64,000 bases of DNA, from positions 1-64,000 of the forward strand of contig NZ_SPQZ01000006.1 in assembly GCF_004570845.1 (NCBI RefSeq), written 5' to 3'. The notes beneath the pieces were generated by a model. That model saw only the letters and a list, made by a program, of their open reading frames with translations, was not told where the DNA came from and made no database searches. This DNA is from Orlajensenia leifsoniae. GTDB taxonomy: Bacteria; Actinomycetota; Actinomycetes; Actinomycetales; Microbacteriaceae. The stretch's first letter is position 1; the number at the start of each line of letters is the position of its first letter. The position numbers and the translations under genes are program-made. This document shows, one piece after another, positions 42,180 through 50,901 of this stretch.

Positions 42180-42228
42180 ATGACTGACGCAGTGCGCCAC
42201 TCCCGCTTCGCGGACTACGTTTGTGCGT
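42180..42228 (+). pseudogene. Possible displaced N-terminus of the next gene
   Basis: ATG at 42180, after AGGGCC, reads MTDAVRHSRFADYV and stops at TGA 42226-42228. Removing one T from the TTT at about 42220-42222 would join it in frame to RDYRPGQWVTLD of the following gene. This suggests a one-base frameshift or a sequencing error. Confidence 0.4.
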
Positions 42229-42774
42229 GACTATCGCCCCGGGCAATGGGTCACGCTCGACGCTCGGACAGCGCGTAAAGAGTTCAGAGAACTGATGCGA
42301 GAAATGCCGTCGAGGATCGATGAGCTTCAGAACCTTCTCAAGAAGTATGGGCTCGAGCTTGGCGCCGACGCCGCATCCCTCCAACGACTGAATGACTGGT
42401 TTCTCAGCAATATCACCGCTGATAGGGAAGGGATCTACCCGACGAAGGAATGGCGCTCTGTGGCGCTGGACATAGGACTGTTCATTGGCGAGCATGCTCG
42501 ACGGGAACGCCCCACCCTGCGGTGGGAAATCGTCTCAACTGGACCGTCATTCGTGGACTACCGCCGCCACGTGTTGAGCGGCTTCACAAATGTTCCGTAC
42601 ACGAAGTATCGCTTCAGTCCGTCAAACGCAGTTTTCGTGTATGCGCTCAATGCGATCGCCGGCGATGAGGACGAGATCGTATTGGTTGGGGACATGCCCA
42701 TGTCTTTCACTCACCGTCCGTTGGACCGGGATGAGTTACCCAAACTCATGTCTGGCCTTCTTGAGAGGGCGTGA
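42223..42774 (+). CDS. Hypothetical protein, possibly with frameshifted N-terminus
   Basis: 183 residues from GTG 42223: RDYRPGQWVTLDARTARKEFRELM, a helical LQNLLKKYGLELGADAASLQRLNDWF, DIGLFIGEHARRERPTLRWEI and a beta-rich C-terminus ending KLMSGLLERA. No named family recognised. The GTG has no good site, whereas an ATG 43 bases upstream in another frame does; see the preceding entry. Part of the accessory block. Confidence 0.65.
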   Translation: MRDYRPGQWVTLDARTARKEFRELMREMPSRIDELQNLLKKYGLELGADAASLQRLNDWFLSNITADREGIYPTKEWRSVALDIGLFIGEHARRERPTLRWEIVSTGPSFVDYRRHVLSGFTNVPYTKYRFSPSNAVFVYALNAIAGDEDEIVLVGDMPMSFTHRPLDRDELPKLMSGLLERA

Positions 42775-42809
42775 GTCGTCTGGCTACAGGCGAGCAGCGC
42801 TCCGACGAT

Positions 42810-43412
42810 TCAGTCCCTTCCCGCCGCCGGGATGCGATCAAGCGCCTTCTGCGCTTCCTTCCTTATGTAGGGCCGAGGATGGTCGAGTAGTTGCTTCAGC
42901 TTTCGCCTAGCTTTCCCGGCTCGGAGTCGAACCAGTGCAGAGATCGCGTGGGCGACAACGTCGTCATCATCCAGGAGCTCGATGAGTAGGTCGACGGCAC
43001 GGGGATCCTTTGACTTCCGCATCCCATAGACCACCATCTGGCGCGATTCGCCATACCCCACATCGACTGCAATCCGCGCTAGGTCGTCGAAATGCGAATC
43101 ACTCCAGAGAACGTCCAGAGCATTTCCGGCCGCCCACCGTTTTCCGGATTCGTCAGGAGACATTGAGGAGAACACCGCAAGCATCGGCTCGAGAGCTAAC
43201 GGTTTCGCCCATGGAACGGTCAACGCACGAATAACGACTTCTTGCTCGATCCCGTCGAGTCGGGTCAACCAATCGATCAGCACAGGTACGGCGTCGACGT
43301 AGCGCCACGCCTTCAGCTCATCAATCCGCCTGATCGGGTATCCGACCGCATTCAGGTCGTCGATTAAGGATCCGTGTTCATCAGCGAACAACGGTGGAGC
43401 GTCACCGGTCAT
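42810..43412 (-). CDS. HEAT-repeat protein
   Basis: 200 residues of helical repeats: YVDAVPVLIDWLTRL, SRQMVVYGMRKSKDPRAVDLLIELLDDDDVVAHAISALVRLRAGKARRKLKQLLDHPRPYIRKEAQKAL. The spacing and the PxAVxxLxxLLxD pattern are those of PBS-lyase/HEAT repeats used for protein binding. ATG at 43412 gives MTGDAPPLF; the frame is open to 43496. Partner unknown. Confidence 0.75.
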   Translation of the reverse strand: MTGDAPPLFADEHGSLIDDLNAVGYPIRRIDELKAWRYVDAVPVLIDWLTRLDGIEQEVVIRALTVPWAKPLALEPMLAVFSSMSPDESGKRWAAGNALDVLWSDSHFDDLARIAVDVGYGESRQMVVYGMRKSKDPRAVDLLIELLDDDDVVAHAISALVRLRAGKARRKLKQLLDHPRPYIRKEAQKALDRIPAAGRD

Positions 43413-43496
43413 TGCAGCCGCCCGGTGTGACTGACAGGTCAGGGGTGGGTAAGGATATGCGTCCCGGCGATCGGATGTCTCCGGCTGAAAAACCAC

Positions 43497-43838
43497 TCAC
43501 TGCGGGCGCCATCCCGACTCCTCGTCGCATACAACAGGGTAGAACTCGCTCAAAGTGCGTTCGAGGCCTTCAAGGGCATCCCAATACCGCTCGCCCCAGT
43601 CAGCTGGGTCATCGTAGGCGGACGATCCTCGAGTCGCGCTGTAGTCCTGCAAACCGGCCATGCCCCATATCCGTCGCAGCAGTATGCACACCTGATCAAC
43701 CGGTGCGGTCGCCGGATCCGGCTCGATCACCTTCCGAATCACCTCGAACCAAGGCGGTGCATCCGTTGGGCCGGCCTCATCCAACACTGCCCGGACAAGC
43801 CGAAGCGAGTCCGAAACCTCCGTCCACATCTTGTTCAT
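43497..43838 (-). CDS. Hypothetical protein
   Basis: 113 residues: LRLVRAVLDEAGPTDAPPWFEVIRKVIEPDP, LLRRIWGMAGLQDYS and WGERYWDALEGLERTLSEFYP. Mostly helical, acidic, no domain recognised. It is 84 bases upstream of the HEAT gene on the same strand, so the two may form an operon. Confidence 0.6.
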   Translation of the reverse strand: MNKMWTEVSDSLRLVRAVLDEAGPTDAPPWFEVIRKVIEPDPATAPVDQVCILLRRIWGMAGLQDYSATRGSSAYDDPADWGERYWDALEGLERTLSEFYPVVCDEESGWRPQ

Positions 43839-43965
43839 TCAGTTCCCGGGTCCGTCCGTGTGCTTCAGGACTCTGGTCCAATTGTTGACAGTTTGAACTC
43901 CCGGCGGGTCGACCAGCGTCGGGGTCCCGCCCGCGGAGGAGCTCAGCAGGCGAGGACCGAAACTC

Positions 43966-45423
43966 CTAGGAGAGCTGCGTACGCTCGACCCAGTCGAGGT
44001 ACTCGGGCGTCACTGTGCCGGTGACGTACTCGCCCGTGAAGCACGAGAGGTCGAGGTCGGTCACGTCGCTGCCCTCGATGATGGCCGAACGCAGGTCGGC
44101 CACCTCTTGGTAGATCATCGCGTCGGCACCCAGCTCGGCACCGATCTCGGGGATCTTGCGTCCGGCGGCGATGAGCTCGGTGCGGGACGGCATGTTGATG
44201 CCGTAGACGTGCGGGTAGCGCACGGGAGGAGCAGCCGAGGTGAAGGTCACCTTGTTCGCACCCGCGGCGCGCGCCATCTCGACGATCTCCTTGGAGGTCG
44301 TGCCGCGCACGATCGAGTCGTCGACGATCAGGATGTTCTTGCCCTTGAACTCCGTGCCCATGGCGTTCAGCTTCTGGCGCACGCTCTTCTTGCGCTGGGC
44401 CTGGCCCGGCATGATGAATGTGCGGCCGACATAGCGGTTCTTGTAGAAGCCCTCGCGGTACTCGATGCCGAGCTTCTGGGCCACCTGCATGGCGGCCGGG
44501 CGCGACGAGTCCGGAATCGGCATGACGACGTCGATGTCGCCCTTGTCCATGTGGGTCGCAATGGTGTCGGCCAGGCGATCGCCCATGCGCAGGCGCGCCT
44601 CGTATACGGAGATGCCGTTCATCACCGAGTCGGGGCGCGCGAGGTAGACGTACTCGAACGAGCACGGCACCAGGCGGGGGTTCCGAGCGCACTGCTTCGA
44701 GTGCAGCGTGCCGTCGAGCGAGATGAAGATGGCCTCACCCGGAGCTACGTCGCGCACGATCTCGTAGTCGCCGTTCTCGAGAACGAGCGACTCGGATGCG
44801 ACGATCCACTCCTCTTTGCCGGCATCCGTCACGCGGCGACCGAGGATGAGGGGGCGGATGCCGTACGGGTCGCGGAACGCCAGGAGGCCGTAGCCCGCGA
44901 TGAGCGAGATGACGGCGTAGGAGCCCTCGACGCGCTCGTGCACCTGGGTGACGGCGTCGAAGATCTGGGCGGGGTCGAGCGAGAGCGAGGTGATCTGGCC
45001 CTGCAGCTCGGTCGCGAGCACGTTGAGCAGCATCTCGGTGTCGCTCGCCGAGTTCACGTGGCGGCGGTCGATGCGGAACAGGTCGTCGCTGAGTTCGCGG
45101 GTGTTCGTGAGGTTGCCGTTGTGCACGAGGATGATGCCGTAGGGCGCGTTCACGTAGAACGGCTGCGCCTCGTCTTCACGCTCGGCGGCGCCCTTCGTGG
45201 CGTACCGCACGTGGCCGAGGCCCATGTTGCCCATCAGGGAGCGCATGTCGCGGGTGCGGAATGCCTCGCGCACCTGCCCCTTGGCCTTCGTGATGTGGAA
45301 GGTCGGGCCGTCGGCCGTCGCGATTCCGGTCGAGTCCTGCCCGCGGTGCTGCAGGAGGAGAAGGCTGTCGTAGACCTGCTGATTGGCCGCCTCAGTCGAG
45401 ACGATGCCGACGATGCCGCACAT
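43966..45423 (-). CDS. purF: Amidophosphoribosyltransferase
   Basis: 485 residues, first committed enzyme of purine synthesis (PRPP + glutamine to phosphoribosylamine). The start MCGIVGIV puts the nucleophile Cys at position 2, exposed when Met is removed, with no propeptide. LLQHRGQDSTGIA is the N-terminal nucleophile hydrolase core, and ILIVDDSIVRGTTSKEIVEM is the PRPP-binding loop. It is separated from purM by about 2.8 kb of unrelated genes. Confidence 0.97.
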   Translation of the reverse strand: MCGIVGIVSTEAANQQVYDSLLLLQHRGQDSTGIATADGPTFHITKAKGQVREAFRTRDMRSLMGNMGLGHVRYATKGAAEREDEAQPFYVNAPYGIILVHNGNLTNTRELSDDLFRIDRRHVNSASDTEMLLNVLATELQGQITSLSLDPAQIFDAVTQVHERVEGSYAVISLIAGYGLLAFRDPYGIRPLILGRRVTDAGKEEWIVASESLVLENGDYEIVRDVAPGEAIFISLDGTLHSKQCARNPRLVPCSFEYVYLARPDSVMNGISVYEARLRMGDRLADTIATHMDKGDIDVVMPIPDSSRPAAMQVAQKLGIEYREGFYKNRYVGRTFIMPGQAQRKKSVRQKLNAMGTEFKGKNILIVDDSIVRGTTSKEIVEMARAAGANKVTFTSAAPPVRYPHVYGINMPSRTELIAAGRKIPEIGAELGADAMIYQEVADLRSAIIEGSDVTDLDLSCFTGEYVTGTVTPEYLDWVERTQLS

Positions 45424-45578
45424 GCGGAAAGGGCTCCCGGGGGTTGGCTTTTCGGCCCTGATTCGGACCGCGTCAAGTCTCGCACATCGCAGCCTGCGGA
45501 TTCGCTGCACGGATGCCGCACCGCGCTCATGTGAGCGGCGGAACCGTCAGGGGTGGTGGGGGAGTGGATGCGTCGGGC

Positions 45579-46070
45579 TCAGTCGCGATCGCGCCGAGGG
45601 CGCCATGCTCGTGTGGTCACCGCGATCGCGTTCCACGCGTTGATCGTCACGACGGCGGAGAGGAGAGCGCCGACTTCGTCGTCCGAGAAGACGGCGCGCG
45701 CTTCGGCGACGACCTCGTCCGGCACGTGGGTGTCGGCCAGAAGAGTCACCGACTCGGTGAACGCGAGGGCGGCCCGCTCGCGCGCAGTGAAGAAGCCGGA
45801 CTCCTGCCACACCGCGACGGCGTGCACGCGCTGGTGGGTGTCGCCGGCCGCCACGGCCGACTTGCTGTGCTGGTCGACGCAGTAGGCGCATCCGTTCAGC
45901 TGAGAAGCCCGCAGGCGGATGAGTTCCCGAAGCCGCGCGTCGAAGCCCACCCGGTCGAGTTCGGCTGTGGCCGCCTCGTCGAGAGCGCTCATGGCTCGGG
46001 AGTATCCGGGCGTCACGCTGTCGAAGTCGATGCGCACCGGGATGCTGATGAAGGTGTCCGTTGTCGTCAT
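45579..46070 (-). CDS. AhpD-like carboxymuconolactone decarboxylase family protein
   Basis: 163 residues. Cys61, Cys64 and His68 in NGCAYCVDQHSKSA give the CxxC-H site of AhpD-type peroxidase or reductase proteins, so thiol chemistry is likelier than lactone decarboxylation. ATG at 46070 follows a GGGAAGC stretch. It is divergent from a MocR regulator across 46 bases, the usual arrangement of a MocR target. Confidence 0.85.
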   Translation of the reverse strand: MTTTDTFISIPVRIDFDSVTPGYSRAMSALDEAATAELDRVGFDARLRELIRLRASQLNGCAYCVDQHSKSAVAAGDTHQRVHAVAVWQESGFFTARERAALAFTESVTLLADTHVPDEVVAEARAVFSDDEVGALLSAVVTINAWNAIAVTTRAWRPRRDRD

Positions 46071-46082
46071 GCTTCCCACCGT

Positions 46083-46115
46083 AGGAAAGAATGGCGCACT
46101 GATACAGTCCATTCC
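46083..46115. promoter_or_regulatory. Divergent promoter with inverted repeats (MocR/AhpD-like)
   Basis: The 46-base gap contains AATGG and CCATT flanking an inner ACTGATACAGT palindrome, i.e. nested inverted repeats. It is the only space for promoters of both genes and the likely binding site of the adjacent MocR regulator. Confidence 0.5.
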
Positions 46116-46116
46116 T

Positions 46117-47529
46117 ATGAGCGAATCATGGGCCAATTCAGGCCTCGATCTGCATCTCGACCTCGGCCGCACGCGCCGGGCGGCGTCAGTCGAGGCTGCG
46201 ATTCGCGCCGCCATCCTCGACGGCCGTCTGGCACCGGGATCCAGGCTGCCGCCATCGCGGTCTCTCGCCGCCGACCTCGGCATCGCGCGCAACAGCATCG
46301 CGGACGTCTACGGACGACTCGTCGCCGAGGGGTGGCTCGAGTCGCGTGTCGGCTCGGGAACCTGGGTGAGCGATCGACGGGTGATCGCTCCCGAACGGTC
46401 CCGCGTGGGCACGGATTCGGCCTTCGCGCTCGACCTGCGCGGCGGTCTTTCGGATGCGTCGGGGTTCCCGCGGTCGGAGTGGTCGGCGGCGACACGACGA
46501 GCCCTCGCCCGAGCCGACGCGGTTTCGTTCGGCTACGGGGATCCTGCCGGGCATGAATCCTTGCGCACGTCCCTGGCCACCTACCTCGGCCGGGCCCGCG
46601 GAGTCTGGGCGGAACCCGACCGCGTCGTCGTGATGCACGGTTTCGGCGAGCTCCTCGCCGTTGTCGGTCGGGCGCTCGTTGCCCGCGGTTCCCGGCGTAT
46701 CGGCGTCGAGGCCTACGGTCACGAGCGGCATCGGCGCATACTCAGCGCCGCCGGTCTCGACGTCGTCCCGCTCGGCATCGACGCGGAGGGCGCCGACGTC
46801 ACCCGGCTCGACCAGCTCGGGATCGACGCCCTACTGCTCACTCCCGCCCACCAGTTCCCCACCGGCGTGCCGCTGTCGCCGTCCCGGCGGGTCGAGGTCG
46901 TGCGCTGGGCGGAGCGCTCGAACGGCCTCGTCATCGAAGACGACTACGACGGGGAGTTCCGCTTCGACGGCCGCACCATTGGCGCCCTGCAGGCGCTCGC
47001 CCCGGAACGCATCGTCTATGCAGGCACCGCGAGCAAGAGCCTCGCCCCGGCGGTCGGGCTGGCCTGGGCCGTGGTTCCCCCGGACCTCCGGGCTGGCGTG
47101 CTCGAGCAGCGGTTGCTGCTCGGCTCCTCGGTCGACTCGCTCGCGCAACTCTCGCTGGCCGAGTTCATCGACGGCAACCAGTACGACAGGCACCTGCGTT
47201 CGTTGCGGTCGATGTATCGCGAGCGCCGCCGGCACCTCGAGGAGGTACTCGGCAGGCGGCTCCCCGGGTTCGCTGTCACGGGAATGGCAGCCGGGTTGCA
47301 CTGCTTGCTGGAGCTGCCGCCCGGTGTCGAGGAGGCCGATGTCGAGAGGGAGGCGGCCGAGCGTGGGCTGCGCGTCGAGGGCATGGCGCGCTACCTCGCC
47401 CCGGGTGCCGCCCCGAGCGCCGTCCGTGCCCTCGTGCTGGGCTTCGGAGCTCCGCCGCCGCACCGCTACGACGAGGCGCTCGGCATCATCGCCGAGGCCG
47501 TGGTGGCGGCTACGCGATCTCCGCGATGA
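46117..47529 (+). CDS. MocR-type GntR/aminotransferase-fold transcriptional regulator
   Basis: 470 residues. GntR winged helix at about 25-85 (AAIRAAILDGRLAPGSRLPPSRSLAADLGIARNSI) joined to a fold-type I aminotransferase domain, with the PLP lysine in AGTASKSLAPAVGLAW and the IEDDYDGEFRFDG strand. Such proteins sense PLP-linked ligands. It probably controls the divergent AhpD-like gene. Its last 20 bases overlap the end of the convergent hypothetical gene. Confidence 0.9.
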   Translation: MSESWANSGLDLHLDLGRTRRAASVEAAIRAAILDGRLAPGSRLPPSRSLAADLGIARNSIADVYGRLVAEGWLESRVGSGTWVSDRRVIAPERSRVGTDSAFALDLRGGLSDASGFPRSEWSAATRRALARADAVSFGYGDPAGHESLRTSLATYLGRARGVWAEPDRVVVMHGFGELLAVVGRALVARGSRRIGVEAYGHERHRRILSAAGLDVVPLGIDAEGADVTRLDQLGIDALLLTPAHQFPTGVPLSPSRRVEVVRWAERSNGLVIEDDYDGEFRFDGRTIGALQALAPERIVYAGTASKSLAPAVGLAWAVVPPDLRAGVLEQRLLLGSSVDSLAQLSLAEFIDGNQYDRHLRSLRSMYRERRRHLEEVLGRRLPGFAVTGMAAGLHCLLELPPGVEEADVEREAAERGLRVEGMARYLAPGAAPSAVRALVLGFGAPPPHRYDEALGIIAEAVVAATRSPR

Positions 47530-48124
47530 TCGGGTGGATCGCCGCGTCGAAGGCTGCGGCATCCGTTCTCAGGGAATCGGTCACGGCCACGGTGAGAGAT
47601 CCGATCCACCAGACGCCGCGCTCGGCCAGGGGAAGCACCTCGACGTTGAGCTCGAAGGAGTGCGCCCGACGCCCGACCTCGCGTTCGTGCTCGGCGATGG
47701 TGCCTGCATAGGCGCGGTAGCTGTCGGACGGGCGACCGCTCGATGCCTTCGTGTAGCCGCTGCGCGCCCATTCCACCCACGAGGTCGCAGCGACGTGCAG
47801 CGGACGGATGGCCGCGGCCAGGTCGTCGGCGCCCGATGTGGGCAGGGCCACCCAGGTGCCGTACTCGTCGATGAGTTCAAGGGGAACCGCCGACGGATGC
47901 GCCTCCGGCTCGACCGTCATCGCCCACCACTCGCGCCACTGGCGTTCGAGGCGGTCCTGCTCGTCGACGTCACGGTCCGGGGTGTCGCCGACGGGAACTC
48001 CGCGGAGGCGGGGCAGGTCGGTGGGGGAGGCGATGTGCAGGGTCTCACGCAACCACAACGCGAGGAGCACGGGGATGCTCGAATCCTCGTGGATCATCCA
48101 GGACGGCTGACCGTCGGCGCTCAT
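47510..48124 (-). CDS. Conserved hypothetical protein next to purM
   Basis: 204 residues. Segments such as PVLLALWLRETLHIASP, RQWREWWAMTVEPEAHP and RGVWWIGSLTVAVTDSLRTD are visible, with many Trp residues; no named domain recognised. ATG at 48124 is divergent from purM by 92 bases. Overlaps the MocR gene at the 3' end by 20 bases. Confidence 0.72.
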   Translation of the reverse strand: MSADGQPSWMIHEDSSIPVLLALWLRETLHIASPTDLPRLRGVPVGDTPDRDVDEQDRLERQWREWWAMTVEPEAHPSAVPLELIDEYGTWVALPTSGADDLAAAIRPLHVAATSWVEWARSGYTKASSGRPSDSYRAYAGTIAEHEREVGRRAHSFELNVEVLPLAERGVWWIGSLTVAVTDSLRTDAAAFDAAIHPIIAEIA

Positions 48125-48216
48125 GGCGTGGATTCTACGCCGCAGAAGGGGTGCAGGCGCGGATCCACGCGGATCGACGCGGAACCGCCGCCTCGCCGAG
48201 CCGGTACTCTGGACGC

Positions 48217-49323
48217 GTGAGCGCCAACTCGTCCTACGCCGCAGCCGGAGTCGACACCGCTGCTGGCGATCTCGCCGTCGAGCTGATGAAGGAGGCCGTC
48301 GCCAAGACGCACGGCCCCAACGTCCTGGGAGGCGTCGGCGGGTTCGCCGGCCTCTACGACGTGTCGTTCCTCACGCGGTTCAAGCGGCCCTTGCTGGCCA
48401 CCTCGACCGACGGCGTCGGCACGAAGGTCGCCATCGCGCAGGCCATCGACAAGCACGACACCATCGGCCAGGACCTCGTGGGCATGGTCGTCGACGACAT
48501 CATCGTCGTGGGCGCGACCCCCCTCTTCATGACCGACTACATCGCCTGCGGCAAGGTCGTGCCCGAGCGCATCGCGTCCATCGTCGGCGGCATCGCGAAG
48601 GCCTGCGCGGAGACCGGAACCGCCCTCGTCGGTGGCGAGACCGCTGAGCACCCCGGACTCCTCGGCCCTGACGACTACGACGTGGCCGGCGCTGCCGTCG
48701 GCGCCGTCGAGGCCGACGCGCTGCTCGGCGCCGACCGGGTGCAGCACGGTGACGTCGTCGTCGCGCTGTCGTCGTCGGGCCTGCACTCCAACGGCTTCTC
48801 GCTCGTCCGCCACATCCTGAGCGAGGGCGGCATCGGCTACACGGACTCCCTCCCCGAGCTCGGCGGTCTCGTGGGCGAGGCACTGCTCGAGCCCACGCGC
48901 CTCTACACCGGACCGCTCGTGCGCCTGCTCGGTGACCCCGACCTCGCGGGGGCCGTGCACTCCCTCAGCCACGTGACCGGTGGAGGTATCGCCGCCAACC
49001 TCGCCCGCGTGCTGCCCGTCGGAAGCTGGGTCGAGCTCGACCGCGCCAGCTGGTCGCCGTCGCCGGTGTTCCGTGTGCTGAGCGACATCGCAGGCTCCAG
49101 CCTCGAGAGCTCGGAGGGCACCTGGAACCTCGGCATCGGCATGTTCGCCGTCGTGGCGGCGGATGCGGCTTCCGACGTCATCGCCCGCATGCAGGCCGAG
49201 GGCATCCCGAGCTGGATCGCCGGCCGTGTTTCGACGGCGGCGAACGACCTCAGCTCCTTCGTACAGGGCGAGAAGGGCGTGAACGGCGGAGCCGTGCGCC
49301 TGATCGGCAGCTACGCGGCCTGA
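48217..49323 (+). CDS. purM: Phosphoribosylformylglycinamidine cyclo-ligase (AIR synthase)
   Basis: 368 residues. Converts FGAM to AIR with ATP. GPNVLGGVGGFAGLYDV, LATSTDGVGTKVAIA, GQDLVGMVVDDIIVVGATPLFMTDYIACGK and GGETAEHPGLL are AIR-synthase landmarks. GTG at 48217 begins SANSSYAAAGVDTAAGD, the usual N-terminus; the frame opening at 48151 lacks support. Followed by convergent DUF3073. Confidence 0.97.
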   Translation: MSANSSYAAAGVDTAAGDLAVELMKEAVAKTHGPNVLGGVGGFAGLYDVSFLTRFKRPLLATSTDGVGTKVAIAQAIDKHDTIGQDLVGMVVDDIIVVGATPLFMTDYIACGKVVPERIASIVGGIAKACAETGTALVGGETAEHPGLLGPDDYDVAGAAVGAVEADALLGADRVQHGDVVVALSSSGLHSNGFSLVRHILSEGGIGYTDSLPELGGLVGEALLEPTRLYTGPLVRLLGDPDLAGAVHSLSHVTGGGIAANLARVLPVGSWVELDRASWSPSPVFRVLSDIAGSSLESSEGTWNLGIGMFAVVAADAASDVIARMQAEGIPSWIAGRVSTAANDLSSFVQGEKGVNGGAVRLIGSYAA

Positions 49324-49329
49324 TCCGCG

Positions 49330-49357
49330 GTCAGCGGGTCAGCGGGTCAGCGGGTCA
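49330..49357. repeat. Tandem GTCAGCGG repeats after purM
   Basis: GTCAGCGG occurs three times head to tail from 49330, followed by GTCA and then two CCCGGCCA-type words. It lies 7 bases after the purM stop in the convergent gap to DUF3073. Confidence 0.7.
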
Positions 49358-49382
49358 CCCGGCCACCCGGCCATGCCCGCGA

Positions 49383-49432
49383 GCGCGATCGACCGCGCGG
49401 CGAACGCGAAAGCGCGACGCGAGTGATCGCGC
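49383..49432. terminator. Possible hairpin between purM and DUF3073
   Basis: GCGCGATC at 49383-49390 is complementary to GATCGCGC at 49425-49432, with further short complementary words in between. It sits in the convergent gap and could end both transcripts; no T-run is present. Confidence 0.4.
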
Positions 49433-49456
49433 CGCGCTGAAGAAGACGATAGAACG

Positions 49457-49687
49457 CTACGCGCGCTTCTGCTCGTCTTCGGTCGCATAGTGGTCGACAT
49501 ACTCGTCGGACTCGCTGGCCTCGTACTCGGGCCACTTGGCGAGGTCCTCATCGAGCCGCTCGTCGACGACACGAGCATCGCCGTGCGTCAACTCACGCTC
49601 CAAGGCACCGTAATTGGTGTCGGGGCTGAAGTACTTGAGCTCGCGAGCGACCTTGGTGTGCTTCGCCTTCTGACGGCCACGCCCCAT
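49457..49687 (-). CDS. DUF3073 family protein
   Basis: 76 residues: GRGRQKAKHTKVARELKYFSPDTNYGALEREL followed by an acidic half ending YATEDEQKRA. The basic start and YFSPDTNYxALExEL core are diagnostic of DUF3073, found beside purM in most actinobacteria. ATG 49687 has GAGGGGG before it; upstream residues to 49702 are unlikely. Function unknown. Confidence 0.9.
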   Translation of the reverse strand: MGRGRQKAKHTKVARELKYFSPDTNYGALERELTHGDARVVDERLDEDLAKWPEYEASESDEYVDHYATEDEQKRA

Positions 49688-49831
49688 GCGAGACCCCCTC
49701 ACAATGCTGGCCGGTGGCGTGATCGCCTCCCGGACTGTGGACCGGATTAATGAAAACTTCCCCGTAGTTTAGCATGGAGGACTGGCCGGACTTCCGTCTG
49801 TGCCCACAGTGCCGCCACGGGAAGAGGGTGT

Positions 49832-50899
49832 ATGTCCATCGCGGCGACCACTGTGGTGGTCATCGGTGCCGGTCAAGCCGGATTGTCGGTGGCGTACTAC
49901 CTGAAGCGGTTCGATCTGGAGCCCGGAGTCGACTTCCAGGTGCTCGATCGCGGCCCGGCCCCGGGCGGCGCCTGGCAGCACCGCTGGGAGGCCCTGAAGC
50001 TCGGCACGGCTCACCGCGTGAACGATCTGCCGGGCATGGCCGAGATGGGCCTGAGCTTCGACACCGCCGACCGCAGTTGGGCGGCGCGGGAGATCGTCGG
50101 TGCCTACTACGGCAGCTACGAGCAGTTCTACGGACTCAAGGTGCGCCGGCCCGTCGAGGTGTCGAGCGTGGAGAACGCCGGCGTCGACCTGCTGGTGCAC
50201 CACTCCCAGGGTGAGACCCGCACTCGCTTCCTGGTGAACGCCACGGGCACATGGGGCTCGCCGTTCGTGCCCTATTACCCGGGCATGCGCGACTTCGCGG
50301 GCCGCCACGTGCACACCTCCGACTACGTGTCCGCCGAGGAGTTCCGCGACCAGAACGTGGTCGTCGTGGGCGGCGGCACCTCTGCCATCGGTTTCCTGCT
50401 CGAACTCGAGGGCGTTGCCGCAAGCACGGTCTGGGCCTCGCGCCGACCCATCGACTGGGTGGAGGGGGAGGCGCTCGATCTCGAGGGAGCATCCGCCGCC
50501 GTCGCAGCGCAGGATGAGGCCGCCCGCTCGGGCCGAGCGCTGCCGAGCATCGTGAGCGGGACGGGCGTGCCCAAGAGCCGACGCATCGCTGCGGGCATCG
50601 AGCGCGGCGTGCTCGACGCCCGTCCGATGTTCGAGCGCATCGAGGCCGACGGCGTGCGCTGGAGCGACGGATCGTTCTCCCCGGCGGATGCCATCATCTG
50701 GGCGACGGGATTCAGGCCCGAGTTGCGTCAGCTCGCACCGCTCAAGCTGCGTGAGAAGGCCGGCGGCGTGAGCGTCGGTGCCGGCGCATCGTGGAGCGAC
50801 CCGCGGGTGTTCCTCGCGGGCTACGGACCGCAGGCTTCCACGATCGGTGCCCAGCGCGCCGGCCGCATGATCGCGCGGCAGATCGTGGCGCTGCTGTAA
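49832..50899 (+). CDS. Flavin-containing monooxygenase-like oxidoreductase (CzcO/TrkA-like)
   Basis: 355 residues. FAD motif GAGQAG at 12-17 and a second dinucleotide motif in VVVVGGGTSAIGFLLELEG, with NATGTWGSPFVPYYPG and WATGFRPEL, as in class B flavin monooxygenases and their CzcO-like relatives. Substrate unknown. GAGGG precedes the ATG. It is followed by a family B repeat that also forms the end of the convergent crcB2. Confidence 0.85.
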   Translation: MSIAATTVVVIGAGQAGLSVAYYLKRFDLEPGVDFQVLDRGPAPGGAWQHRWEALKLGTAHRVNDLPGMAEMGLSFDTADRSWAAREIVGAYYGSYEQFYGLKVRRPVEVSSVENAGVDLLVHHSQGETRTRFLVNATGTWGSPFVPYYPGMRDFAGRHVHTSDYVSAEEFRDQNVVVVGGGTSAIGFLLELEGVAASTVWASRRPIDWVEGEALDLEGASAAVAAQDEAARSGRALPSIVSGTGVPKSRRIAAGIERGVLDARPMFERIEADGVRWSDGSFSPADAIIWATGFRPELRQLAPLKLREKAGGVSVGAGASWSDPRVFLAGYGPQASTIGAQRAGRMIARQIVALL

Positions 50900-50901
50900 T
50901 C

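Noticed and set aside
45579-46070. Carboxymuconolactone decarboxylase as a second pcaC
   Set aside because: The CxxC-H site marks the AhpD-like redox branch, and the decarboxylase function is already supplied by the pcaL fusion.
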